Assembly (NCBI GenBank): GCA_016703895.1
Contig: JADJBE010000008.1
Span: 66,492 to 130,491, forward strand
DNA from: Pseudomonadota bacterium
GTDB taxonomy: Bacteria; Pseudomonadota; Gammaproteobacteria; Steroidobacterales; Steroidobacteraceae
Length of the DNA: 64,000 nt
Reading direction: 5' to 3'
In this document: piece after piece, positions 36,539-45,325 of the stretch
Numbering within the stretch: position 1 is the first letter of the stretch
Layout: every line of letters starts with the position of its first letter
Notes under the pieces: model-generated
Databases searched by the model: none
What the model saw: the letters and a program-made list of their open reading frames with translations, nothing else
Told to the model about the DNA's origin: nothing
Made by a program: the position numbers and the translations under genes

Positions 36539-37716
36539 GGCTTGCGCTTTGTGCCCACGCGCTGGTAGGCCTCACGGAAGGGAATGCCCTCTTCGACGAC
36601 CAATGCGTTCGCTTCTTCGGCGGCGTGGAGCGCGGGATCGAGCGTGATGTCGCGGGCAAACTGCACGCCCGCCAAAAGTGCCGTCATGATCGCGCAGCTC
36701 TGCAGCACGCTGTCGATACCGCGAAACAATGGTGCCTTCAGCAGTTGCAGATCACGCTGATAGCCCGACGGCAGTTTGGCATAGATCGCGAGTGCCTCGA
36801 GCAGCGCGGCTTGGGCCGTTGCGGTACGACCGCGTACCAGTTCACAGACGTCTGGATTGCGCTTCTGCGGCATGATCGACGAGCCGGTGGTGAAATCATC
36901 CGGCAATTTGATGAACGCGAACTCCTGCGTGTAAAACAGCAGCAGATCAGCAGCCAGGCGGCCCAGGTCCTGTGCTAACAACGTGCACTCGAACAGCAAC
37001 TGCGCTTCCGCCTTGCCGCGCGAGAGCTGCACGGCCGTCACCGGCTGCTGCGGCTGATCAAAACCGAGCGCGGCGGCAGTTGCCGCGCGGTCGATCGGTA
37101 GTCCTGGCGTGCCGTAACCCGCAGCCGAGCCTAGCGGGGAACTCGCCAGCCGGCGCTGCACGCTCGTAACACCGGCCGCATCATCGCGTAACTCGGCGGC
37201 GAAGCCGCCGGCCCACAGCGCCACGCTGCTCGGCATCGCCTGCTGCATGTGGGTGTAGCCGGGGAGGACGACTGCATCGTGGCGGGCTGCCAGCGCATCG
37301 AGCGCTGCCGCCACCGCATCGGCCTGCGTACCTAGTTCACGCGTGGCCTCACGCATATAGAGGCGCAGCGCCGTGAGTACCTGATCGTTGCGCGAGCGAC
37401 CGAGGTGCACGCGGCCACCGGCGGTTCCGATCCGCGCGGTCAAGCGTGACTCGAGGGCTGTCTGGCCGTCTTCGTCTGCGAGGCTGATGCACCACTCGCC
37501 GCGCGCGTGTTGCGCGCCGAGTTCCGTCAAGCCGTTCTTGATCGCCGCGTAGTCATCGGCTGATAACAACTGCTGGGCATGCAACATTGCCGCATGGGCC
37601 AGCGACGCCTGCACGTCGTACTGCACCAGCCGTTCGTCGAGCGCATAGTCCTCGCCTGCGGTGAACTGTAGTACGCGCTGATCGAGCGGCGCGCCCTTGT
37701 CCCACAAGCGTGTCAT
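36535..37716 (-). CDS. argH: Argininosuccinate lyase
   Basis: 393 residues, shorter than the 460 of E. coli ArgH because the C-terminal tail ends early (AYQRVGTKRKP). The catalytic signature GSSIMPQKRNPDVCELVRG is near residue 272; SRNDQV and TYMQ-like GYTHMQQAMP are present. It splits argininosuccinate into arginine and fumarate, the last step of the pathway. It is 3 bases after argB and overlaps the thioesterase. Confidence 0.95.
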   Translation of the reverse strand: MTRLWDKGAPLDQRVLQFTAGEDYALDERLVQYDVQASLAHAAMLHAQQLLSADDYAAIKNGLTELGAQHARGEWCISLADEDGQTALESRLTARIGTAGGRVHLGRSRNDQVLTALRLYMREATRELGTQADAVAAALDALAARHDAVVLPGYTHMQQAMPSSVALWAGGFAAELRDDAAGVTSVQRRLASSPLGSAAGYGTPGLPIDRAATAAALGFDQPQQPVTAVQLSRGKAEAQLLFECTLLAQDLGRLAADLLLFYTQEFAFIKLPDDFTTGSSIMPQKRNPDVCELVRGRTATAQAALLEALAIYAKLPSGYQRDLQLLKAPLFRGIDSVLQSCAIMTALLAGVQFARDITLDPALHAAEEANALVVEEGIPFREAYQRVGTKRKP

Positions 37717-37719
37717 CAG

Positions 37720-38658
37720 TCAGCTGCTCGCATTCTGTTCAGCCGGTGTCAGCGCGTTGACATCCGCCACGACGAGCGTACCGGTACCTTCGTTAGTAAA
37801 CACTTCCGTGAGAATACCCTCAGGCGCCTGGTAGGAAATCACATGGACACGCCGCACGCCGCCGCGGATCGCATCTTCAATCGCCTTCGCCTTCGGCAAC
37901 ATGCCGTCGACAATCGAACCATCCTCGCGCATCTTTTTCAGGCCCCGCAGATCGGTGTATGAAATGACTGAAGAGGGATCTTCGACACGCTCGAGAATGC
38001 CGGGCGCGCCGGTGCAGAGAATCAGTTTCTCGGCGGACAACGCGGCACCGATTGCAGCCGCCACGGTGTCAGCATTGATATTCAGGAGCGTGCCGTGGCT
38101 GTCGGCGGAGAGTGGACTGATGACCGGCATCAAACCGTTGTCGAGCAGCTTGCGGATCACCGTTGGATCGACGGCGTCGATGTCGCCGACGAAGCCAAAG
38201 TCGACCGTTTCACCGTCGCTCATCGTCACCGGCGGTCGCCGATGCGCGCGCACCAACCCGGCATCGACGCCGCTGATGCCGACCGCGTCGATATCCAGAT
38301 CGCGGCAGATCGCGAGGATGCGGGTATTGACGAGGCCGTTCAGAACCATCGACGTGGCATCAATCGACTTCTGATCGGTGATGCGTCGGCCTTGCACCAT
38401 CCGCGTGGGTACGCCCAGCGCTTCGGTGATCTCGGTCAGTTGCGGTCCGCCGCCATGCACGAACACCACTCGCACGCCGAAGTAGTGCAGGATCGCGATC
38501 TGTTCGATCAGACCGCGGGTCGCTTCGGGATCGCCAAACACGCCACCGCCCGCTTTGACGACAAAGACTTTGCCCTTGAACATCCGAATGTATGGCGCCG
38601 CGCTGCGCAAGCTGCGAATGGTCGCGGTCGGATCGGAACGGTGCATCATCACATTCAT
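37720..38658 (-). CDS. argB: N-acyl-glutamate kinase (ArgB)
   Basis: 312 residues, amino-acid kinase fold: KVFVVKAGGGVFGD near 30-43, FVHGGGPQLTEI, MVLNGLVNTRI, and the nucleotide site LNINADTVAAAIGAALSAEKLIL. It phosphorylates N-acetyl- (or N-succinyl-) glutamate. Unlike Xanthomonas, there is no C-terminal GNAT domain, so it does not carry its own acylglutamate synthase. It is 21 bases after argF'. Confidence 0.94.
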   Translation of the reverse strand: MNVMMHRSDPTATIRSLRSAAPYIRMFKGKVFVVKAGGGVFGDPEATRGLIEQIAILHYFGVRVVFVHGGGPQLTEITEALGVPTRMVQGRRITDQKSIDATSMVLNGLVNTRILAICRDLDIDAVGISGVDAGLVRAHRRPPVTMSDGETVDFGFVGDIDAVDPTVIRKLLDNGLMPVISPLSADSHGTLLNINADTVAAAIGAALSAEKLILCTGAPGILERVEDPSSVISYTDLRGLKKMREDGSIVDGMLPKAKAIEDAIRGGVRRVHVISYQAPEGILTEVFTNEGTGTLVVADVNALTPAEQNASS

Positions 38659-38679
38659 GGTGTTGGAACTCGTCGGTGG

Positions 38680-39687
38680 TTAGGTCTGACGACCCGATAA
38701 GAGGGAATGCAGGACGGCCATCTGCACCGTCATGCGATTGTACGCCTCGCGTTGCACGACGCTACGTGCACTATCGAGTACTTCGTCGGCTACCGCGACG
38801 TTGCGGCGCACTGGCAGGCAGTGCATCAGGCGACAGTCGGCAAGCGTGTGCTCGAACCAGCTATCGCGCACACACCAGTCGATGAGCTTGCTGCGCAGCT
38901 CACGATCGACGTCGGCATTGCCGTAGTGCGAGGTGCAGCCCCATTCTTTGGCATAGACGACCTGCGCTCCTGCGAGCGCCTCGGCGCGGTTACTGGTCTC
39001 ACGCAGCGTGCCGCCAGCAGAATCCGCCGCCGCACGTGCTTTGGCCATGATGGCGTCTGGCAACGCAAACCCCTCGGGCCGCAGCACGACCACATCCATG
39101 CCGCGCATCGCAGCCATATGGACCGTGGCCGATGGCACCGCGAGTGGCAAGGCGCGCGGATGGTTGACCCACGACAGCACGAACTTCGCCCGCTGTGGCA
39201 AGCCGAGATCGTCCATCGTCTTCCAATCCGCGAGTGCCTGGCACGGATGGTTGACCGCTGACTCCATATTGATCACGGGCTTGGCGACCAGGCTCGTCAT
39301 CTCCCGGAAGCTGGTCTCGGCCAGATCCTCATTCAGATTCGTGCCGCCAGCGAACGCGCGGATGCCGAGCACGTCACAGTAGTGAGACAGTACTGGCACG
39401 CCTTCGCGAACGTGCTCCGCCGCCACACCATCCATGATGGCGCCGCGCCGTGTTTCGAGTTGCCAGGTGCCATTGCCAGCTGAGATCACAAAGGACGAAC
39501 CGCCGAGTCGGGCCATGCCAGCCTGGAAGGACGACATCGTTCGCAAGCTGGGATTGAAGAACAACAACCCGAGAATCTTGCCCGCAAGGGCTTGCGGTTC
39601 GGGGTGCTGCTCAAGGCGTTTCGCCAGCGCCAGCAGCGCGGCGATTTCCTCGCCAGAATGATCAGCCAAGTCGAGAAAGCTGTGCAT
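38680..39687 (-). CDS. N-acyl-ornithine carbamoyltransferase (succinyl- or acetyl-type)
   Basis: 335 residues. Carbamoyl-phosphate motif FFNPSLRT (43-50), TWQLETRRGAIMDG (74-87), NHPCQ and HCLPVRRN place it with the acetyl-/succinyl-ornithine transcarbamylases rather than classic ArgF. By my alignment, the residue that is Glu92 in the Xanthomonas acetylornithine enzyme and Pro90 in the Bacteroides succinylornithine enzyme is Ala90 here. The Lys two residues after RRN in the Xanthomonas enzyme (Lys302) is also Ala here. Both changes, with matches such as NHPRALPLAVPSA, favour a succinylornithine-like substrate. Comparison sequences are from memory. Confidence 0.9.
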   Translation of the reverse strand: MHSFLDLADHSGEEIAALLALAKRLEQHPEPQALAGKILGLLFFNPSLRTMSSFQAGMARLGGSSFVISAGNGTWQLETRRGAIMDGVAAEHVREGVPVLSHYCDVLGIRAFAGGTNLNEDLAETSFREMTSLVAKPVINMESAVNHPCQALADWKTMDDLGLPQRAKFVLSWVNHPRALPLAVPSATVHMAAMRGMDVVVLRPEGFALPDAIMAKARAAADSAGGTLRETSNRAEALAGAQVVYAKEWGCTSHYGNADVDRELRSKLIDWCVRDSWFEHTLADCRLMHCLPVRRNVAVADEVLDSARSVVQREAYNRMTVQMAVLHSLLSGRQT

Positions 39688-39697
39688 GACTAACTGC

Positions 39698-40861
39698 TCA
39701 AATGGTCTGTAGCGCGGCTGTCAGTAGATCGACGTGCTGCCGCTCCAGTGTGTACGGTGGCAACAGGCGTACGACCTGCGGGTCGCCGCTGGTGCCGGTC
39801 AGAATGTTCTGTGCCAGTAGCGCCGCCTGCACTTCCTTGGCGGGCCGGCTGGTCTTGAGGCCGAGCAAAAAGCCCGCGCCCTGCGAGCCGACCACCGGAC
39901 CCACCACGCAAGTCTGGCGGATGTAGGCCGACACGTCCTTGACGTTGTCCAACAGTTTGCCTGATTCGATCGCCTCGACCACCGCTTCGACCACTGCGCA
40001 GGCCATCGGGCCGCCGCCGAAAGTGGTGCCGAGACCTTCCAGTTTGAGCGCCTGCGTGACTGCCGGGCTCATCAGCAACGCGGCCACGGGGAAGCCATTG
40101 CCGAGTGCTTTGGCGGTGGTGACCATATCGGGCCTGACGCCAAAGTAGTTAGCGCCGAACGGCTGGCCGGTGCGACCCATGCCGCACTGGACTTCATCGA
40201 GAATGAGTAGTGCACCGACGGCATCGCAGCGCTCGCGCAGCGCCTGCAGATACTCGGCGCCAAGATCGAAGGCGCCGCCGACACCTTGTACGGGCTCCGC
40301 AATCACGGCCGCCGTGTTGTCAGTGACGTGCTGTGCGATAGCGGCTGGATCAGCGCGTGGGATCCAGCTGACGTCAAATGGCGCGCGGGGCAGGTGATAC
40401 CACTTGGCGGCGGCGCCCCAGGTAGTAGCGGCTGCGGCGTCGGTGCGGCCATGAAAGCTATGTTCGATCGCGGCGATATGCGTGCGGCCCGCGCGCATCT
40501 TGAACGCCATCTTGAAGGCGTTTTCATTGGCTTCTGCACCCGAGTTGATAAAGAACACGCTGTCGAGCGGTAGCTGCGCAAACTGCAGCAGTCGCTGCGC
40601 GGCACGCGCTCGCACCTCCATCGCGACAGCGTTGCTCTGAAAGGCGGCGCTGCCGGCCTGCTGCGTAAGCGCCTGTAGCCAGCCGCGATGGCCGTAGCCG
40701 AGTGCCGCGACGGCATGGCCACCATAGAGATCGAGCACACGGCGACCATCGCGGGTGTGCAACCACACGCCGTCCGCGCGCGTGACTTCGAGCGGATATT
40801 GGGAGTAAACCGGCGCCAGCCCATCGGCGGGCGAGAGGTTAGTGTCAATGACGGCGTTCAT
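39698..40861 (-). CDS. argD: Acetylornithine / succinylornithine aminotransferase
   Basis: 387 residues, class III PLP transaminase: NSGAEANENAFKMA near 106, DEVQCGMGRTG, and the PLP Lys in TTAKALGNGFPVAALL. It makes N-acylornithine from the semialdehyde; members of this family often accept both acetyl and succinyl substrates. It follows argC by 42 bases and precedes argF' by 10. Confidence 0.94.
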   Translation of the reverse strand: MNAVIDTNLSPADGLAPVYSQYPLEVTRADGVWLHTRDGRRVLDLYGGHAVAALGYGHRGWLQALTQQAGSAAFQSNAVAMEVRARAAQRLLQFAQLPLDSVFFINSGAEANENAFKMAFKMRAGRTHIAAIEHSFHGRTDAAAATTWGAAAKWYHLPRAPFDVSWIPRADPAAIAQHVTDNTAAVIAEPVQGVGGAFDLGAEYLQALRERCDAVGALLILDEVQCGMGRTGQPFGANYFGVRPDMVTTAKALGNGFPVAALLMSPAVTQALKLEGLGTTFGGGPMACAVVEAVVEAIESGKLLDNVKDVSAYIRQTCVVGPVVGSQGAGFLLGLKTSRPAKEVQAALLAQNILTGTSGDPQVVRLLPPYTLERQHVDLLTAALQTI

Positions 40862-40903
40862 GGCTGTGCATTTCTTGCTTGGCTTGAGTTGGTAGAATTG
40901 ACA

Positions 40904-41965
40904 TCAGGTCCAGCCCGCAGCCGGTGCGGTGAGTCCGGTCGTCTCAGGCAGCGAAAACAGTCGGTTCATCCACTGAACTGCGCCGCCCGCCGCGCCCTTG
41001 TTGAGATTGTCGACGACGCTCATAACGGCGACGGTGCGACCATTGGCGCTGGCCGACAGATGCGCATAGTTGCTGGCGACAATATCCTTCATGCGCGGTG
41101 CCGTATCGAGTACCCGCACGAATGGTGCGTGTTGATAGTAGTCGCGCAGCATTCCGATCACCTGCTTGGCATCGCGCGGTGACTTGAGCGTCGCCTGCAC
41201 CGTAGCGTGAATGCCGCGCGCAAACGGACCTGAATGCGGTACGAACGCAAAGTCCGCGCTGACACCGCTCGCCGCTGCGGCACAGGCGGTGATCTCCGGG
41301 ATGTGTCGGTGCACGAGCGCGTTGTAGGAGTACAGGTCGCTGTGTCGCAGCGGATGGTGTGTGCTCTCGGTCGCCTTGCGCCCTGAGCCGGTGCTACCGG
41401 TGACCGCGGCGACGAATAACGTCGGCTCCACCCAGCCCGACGCTAACAACGGGACGCTGGCAAGCAGGGTTGCGGTCGAGAAGCAGCCGGGATGACCGAT
41501 GTGCTGCGTTGACGGCTTGCCCAGGTGCTCTGGCACCGCGCAACTGAACTGCGCTAGCCGTGCGGGAGCGCCGTGGGGGTGTTTGTAGACCGCTTCATAG
41601 GCCGCCGCCGTCGAATAGCGGAAATCTGCCGAGATATCGACGACTCGCGGGCGCGTGCCGGCGGTCTCGGCGCGCGTCAGCAGGCTATCGATGAGCGCTG
41701 CGGACGCACCATGCGGCGCTGCCGAGAACAGTGCCGACTGCGGCAGCGTGCCGACCAGCTGCGCGATCTCGACCTGCGACTTGAACGTCGCGCCGTCCAA
41801 CACGGCGGCGAGATGCGGAAAGGCTTTGCCGATCGATTCGCCAGGTTGGCTGTCGGACAGCACACCGGCCAGCTCGAACTGCGGATGGCCCGCAATCAGG
41901 CGCAACAACTCGCCCGACACATAGCCCGTGCCGCCGAGAACAATTGCGGGGATGCGCTGCGTCAT
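40904..41965 (-). CDS. argC: N-acyl-gamma-glutamyl-phosphate reductase
   Basis: 353 residues: NADP site IVLGGTGYVSGELLRLI at 8-24, catalytic Cys in HPGCFSTATLLA near 150, and STHHPLRHSDL / FVPHSGPFARGIHAT with active-site His. It reduces acylglutamyl phosphate to the semialdehyde. It overlaps the upstream P-loop gene by four bases (ATGA). Confidence 0.94.
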   Translation of the reverse strand: MTQRIPAIVLGGTGYVSGELLRLIAGHPQFELAGVLSDSQPGESIGKAFPHLAAVLDGATFKSQVEIAQLVGTLPQSALFSAAPHGASAALIDSLLTRAETAGTRPRVVDISADFRYSTAAAYEAVYKHPHGAPARLAQFSCAVPEHLGKPSTQHIGHPGCFSTATLLASVPLLASGWVEPTLFVAAVTGSTGSGRKATESTHHPLRHSDLYSYNALVHRHIPEITACAAAASGVSADFAFVPHSGPFARGIHATVQATLKSPRDAKQVIGMLRDYYQHAPFVRVLDTAPRMKDIVASNYAHLSASANGRTVAVMSVVDNLNKGAAGGAVQWMNRLFSLPETTGLTAPAAGWT

Positions 41966-43048
41966 TCGCTGTTGCCCGACTCGACCGGTTTAGCCCGCGT
42001 CAGCTTGAGTGCGTCGATCACCGCGTCGCCGAGTGCGGCGCCGGCTGCGAGCGCGTTGAACGCGCGCACTTTGAGCTGCTCCTCGATAATCTGCACGCCC
42101 ACTGCGTTGTCCGTGGCTGGCCCCGTGACGACGATGGGTTCGATCTTGAAGCGTTCGCGCAGGATATCCACGCCGCCATAGGCCGCCACCGGGTCATTGG
42201 CTGACAGCACGACTCCCGTCAGCGCCGCACGAATATCCTCACAGGCGAGAATCGAATCGACTCCATATGTGCCTAACAAGCCGTCGCCCAGTTCGAACAC
42301 AATGACGTCCGGCCGCTTGTCCGACAACTCCGAGATCATCGTGCGGGTCAGTGCAGGGCCGACTGCGCGAGTGGTCGAGACCACGCCGAAATCAGTAAAT
42401 ATAAGCGTGTTGCGCGCGCCGGCATCCTCGAACGCGAGGATGTCCCGGCGCAGTGACACACCAGTGGCCTTGAAAGCATCGATCAGCAGACCGCGATGCC
42501 GCATACGGCTGATGATGGCCGCCGCCGCCGCCGTCTTACCCGCCTCCATGCAGGTGCCGGCCAGGGCCAGTACTGGCACGCCATGCGTCTCGAGTTTGGC
42601 GGCCTGGTCTAGCTGCCGATAACCCACACGTGCCGGCACACCGATGCGTTCGCCAAGATAAGGGAACTGCAGGACGCCGCCGATGACGCGACAGTCGAAC
42701 GGCTTGCCCTTGTCGGGATTCACCGAGTCGCAGATACCCAGCACGCCGCCGATATTGAGCATCTGAATGACGTCGCCTGCCTTGACGCTCTTCGGCACAT
42801 GACCGGAGTACCCAAACAGCGCGTTACGATGTCCTAACGCGCCCACGACAATGTCGCCCTTGACGCACTTGGCCATCCGACCGCTAGTCAGTTCGATCGC
42901 GTTGTAGTTGGACTTATTAGTGAGGATCTCGACCACGACTACCACGCCTTCCCTCGGCGGGAATGCTGTCGGTTGCAACGCGCACTTCGTTGCCGAGCCC
43001 ACAGGCCTGGGTGACGGAGGCAACTTTATCGACGATCACGGTTCGCAT
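41962..43048 (-). CDS. P-loop protein of DUF1611/MobB-like type in the arginine operon; apparent frameshift near its start
   Basis: From the C-terminal side, about 330 residues are continuous: an N-terminal domain (GDIVVGALGHRNALFGYSGH, GVLGICDSVNPDKGKPFDCR) and a P-loop NTPase-like domain (LAGTCMEAGKTAAAAAI, VIVFELGDGLLGTYG). The natural start is probably ATG 43048, 12 bases after argG. That frame (RTVIVDKVASVTQACGLG) joins the main frame if one base is dropped near 42949-42953, giving about 361 residues. The domain plan resembles DUF1611, whose characterised member DgcN is reported to N-acylate glutamate; I infer the family from the motifs and cannot confirm it. Sandwiched tightly between argG and argC. 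Confidence 0.65.
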
Positions 43049-43060
43049 GCGTTGAGTACC

Positions 43061-44286
43061 TTATTGACGGCCAGCACGCGCATGGAACATGCCCGTGAGC
43101 GAGACGATCTTGGAAAATCCGAGCGCGTCAGCCGGTGTCCATTCGCCCGCCGCCTCGCCGTAGACGCCTTTCGAGGCCGTCATCAACGAGTGTACCGAGT
43201 CGACGCCGTCGACGAACAGGCTGCCGGGGCGGAAGGTCACGTGCACGGTGCCGGTGACACGCTCCTGGGATGAGACTAACAGCGCCTCGATGTCGCGGCA
43301 TACCGGATCGAGTAACTGGCCTTCGTGCACCCAGTCGCCATAAGGCCCGGCGAGCGATTCCTTGATGCGCTGCTGGCGCCCGGTGAGCACCAGCTTCTCG
43401 AGCTCGCGGTGCGCCACTAACAAGGTCTCGGCAGCGGGCGCTTCGAAGGCCACGCGGCCTTTGGTGCCGATGATGGTGTCGCCCAGATGGATCCCGCGAC
43501 CAATGCCGTACGGTGCGGCCAACGCTTCAAGCTGCTCTATCACAGCGACCGGTGACAGCTGCACGCCGTCGACGCCGACGGGCCGGCCCTTGTCGAACTG
43601 AATACTGTGTTGCGTGGCGGCGCGTGGTTTGCTGAACGCGTCTTTGGACAACACCCAGGCGCTGTCGGGGATGCTACCAGTGGAGGTGAGCGTTTCCTTG
43701 CCGCCGATCGTTACACCCCACAGGCCGCGGTTGACGGAGTACGCAGCGCCGTAGGGTGGCACCGGCAGTTTGCGCGCTTCGAGAAATTCGAGCTCCTGCT
43801 GCCTGCTGAACGCGTGGTCGCGCACCGGTGCGATCACTTCCAGCTCCGGCGCTAGCGTGCGCAGCGCAACTTCGAAGCGCACTTGGTCGTTGCCGGCTGC
43901 AGTACAGCCATGAGCAATCGAGTTCGTGCCGAGTTTGCGCGCCATGTGGGCAATCGTCTGGGCCTGCATCACCCGCTCCGCGCCGACGCACAAAGGATAG
44001 AGCTGACCACGACGGACGTTGCCCATAATCAGGTACTGCAGCACCTGCTCGAAGTAAGCGGCGCGCGCGTCGATCTGATGATGCGCTACCGCGCCCAAGG
44101 CGATCGCTCGCTCCTCAAGCTGTTTGGCCGCCGCGGCATCAATGCCACCGGTGTCGACCGTCACTGTGATGATGGGTCGACCGTGTTGCTCGGCGAGCCA
44201 CGGCACGAGAAAAGAGGTGTCGAGACCGCCGGAACAGGCGAGCACGATAGGCTGGACGCCCCTTGGGGAGCTTTGTTAGTCGTCAT
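43061..44286 (-). CDS. argG: Argininosuccinate synthase (5' end possibly frameshifted)
   Basis: The frame open from GTG 44245 gives 394 residues beginning VLACSGGLDTSFLVPWL, which keeps the PP-loop SGGLDTS but drops most of the first strand. ATG 44286, eight bases after argR, reads into this frame if one G is added to the run at 44259-44262, giving APQGGVQPIVLACSGGLD, a normal family start. It ligates citrulline and aspartate using ATP. It is either a late-start gene or another one-base sequencing gap; I favour the latter. The rest is intact. Confidence 0.92.
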
Positions 44287-44293
44287 GTTGAAC

Positions 44294-44764
44294 TCAGACT
44301 CGGAAGATTCGGTTGAGACGCTCGACCAGCCGCACTTGCGCATTGCCATCGGCGGTGGCGAGGAACAGAGTGTCGTCGCCCGATACGGTGCCCACGACCT
44401 CCGGCCATTCGCTCTTGTCGATGGCAGCCGCCACGCTCTGCGCGGCACCGACCGTGCATTTCACGACGGTGAGCGACGGACCCGCCGTGCGCACGTCGCG
44501 CACGAACTGCGCCAAGGCGCCGAAGTCGTCCCGCGTATGCCCAGCAGTGTCCGCATCGCCCGGCAGCACATAGCGATCGCTGGCTTTCAACGCACCTAGC
44601 TCGCGCAGATCACGGCTGATCGACGATTGCGTGACGGCATGGCCCTCACGCTGCAACAGTCGCGCGAGCTCCGCCTGCTTGCGCACTGGCGCCTGGCGCA
44701 ACAGGCGCACGATGGCCGAGCGCCGGGTTTCACGGTGATGGTCGTTCAGCATGATGATTGGCAT
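44294..44764 (-). CDS. argR: Arginine repressor
   Basis: 156 residues. N-terminal winged helix (AIVRLLRQAPVRKQAELARLL, VTQSSISRDLRELGALK) and C-terminal arginine-binding hexamerisation domain with GTVSGDDTLFLATADG. First gene of the arg operon. An ARG box sits 23-40 bases upstream of its start, so the operon is probably self-regulated by arginine. Confidence 0.95.
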   Translation of the reverse strand: MPIIMLNDHHRETRRSAIVRLLRQAPVRKQAELARLLQREGHAVTQSSISRDLRELGALKASDRYVLPGDADTAGHTRDDFGALAQFVRDVRTAGPSLTVVKCTVGAAQSVAAAIDKSEWPEVVGTVSGDDTLFLATADGNAQVRLVERLNRIFRV

Positions 44765-44786
44765 GGGTGCATAATATCCTATTATC

Positions 44787-44804
44787 TTTGCATAAAAATG
44801 CGAA
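44787..44804. promoter_or_regulatory. ARG box upstream of argR-argG operon
   Basis: TTTGCATAAAAATGCGAA is an 18-base near-palindrome centred on GCATAAAAATGC and fits the ArgR half-site pattern (TNTGNATWWWWATNCANA). A second, weaker partial match (GGTGCATAATATCC) lies at 44766-44779, next to the ATG. Paired boxes are usual for hexameric ArgR. Confidence 0.72.
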
Positions 44805-44840
44805 GCCCGTCAAATAGGGGCTTTTTTTGGCTTTTGACGG
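44803..44840. terminator. Nested inverted repeats, terminator of the apbE-cytochrome transcript
   Basis: Two stems overlap and exclude each other: AAGCCC (44803-44808) with GGGCTT (44818-44823), and CCGTCAAA (44807-44814) with TTTGACGG (44833-44840). On the minus strand the inner stem is followed by CGCATTTTT and lies 27-64 bases past the stop at 44867. On the plus strand it is followed by seven T. It probably stops the upstream minus-strand transcript before argR; the overlap could also serve as a switch, which is unproven. Confidence 0.55.
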
Positions 44841-44866
44841 CCTAATTATGCTGTTTCCGCATAAAG

Positions 44867-45325
44867 CTAGCGCTGTGAGTTGCGCGTATACCAAACATGG
44901 ACAAAGTACGGCACGACCCAGCCAAGGCCAATAACCCAGTGCGCCAGCGAGGTCCACTCGCGCCACTGTGTGCTGCCGATATAGTAGAGCGCGACTCCCG
45001 TGAGCGTGAGCCACGCGACGCCGCCGAACAGCCAGCCCCCGGAGGTTCGACGGATCTTGGCACGCCAGCCGCCCAAAACATGGCCCGGCCACAGCACGCC
45101 GAACATCCAGGCGGCCGCGACTGCAAAGATGCCATGGGCGACTAGCCAGTATTGCTGCTGTGGATGGATGTTCTCGAAGCCGAACTGATCAACGCTGCGG
45201 ATAAAGTAGTGATACAGCAACCATACGGCACCGGTTAGCCACACACCCAGCGCAATGACGTACAGCGTGGTGCGTCGGCGCGCTGCGATCACCCCGACCC
45301 GCGATCGGCTTTTGCCCGGCTTCAA
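44867..45325 (-). CDS. Membrane b-type cytochrome-like protein (DUF4405-like)
   Basis: 152 residues if started at TTG 45325, which has GGGAGG six bases upstream and overlaps the apbE stop (TTGA); the ORF itself extends to 45349. Four transmembrane helices contain well-placed His (YHYF, WLVAHGIF, GHVLGGW, LAHWVIGL, FVHVW) that could bind two haems. The coupling to apbE suggests a redox partner of a flavinylated protein. Family assignment is by topology only. Confidence 0.7.
   Translation of the reverse strand: MKPGKSRSRVGVIAARRRTTLYVIALGVWLTGAVWLLYHYFIRSVDQFGFENIHPQQQYWLVAHGIFAVAAAWMFGVLWPGHVLGGWRAKIRRTSGGWLFGGVAWLTLTGVALYYIGSTQWREWTSLAHWVIGLGWVVPYFVHVWYTRNSQR

Noticed and set aside
35420..44764. 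argA, argE or argJ hidden as fusions in the arginine operon
   Set aside because: argB (312 residues) and argH (393 residues) have no extra domain, and no metallopeptidase or GNAT motif was found in the other genes.
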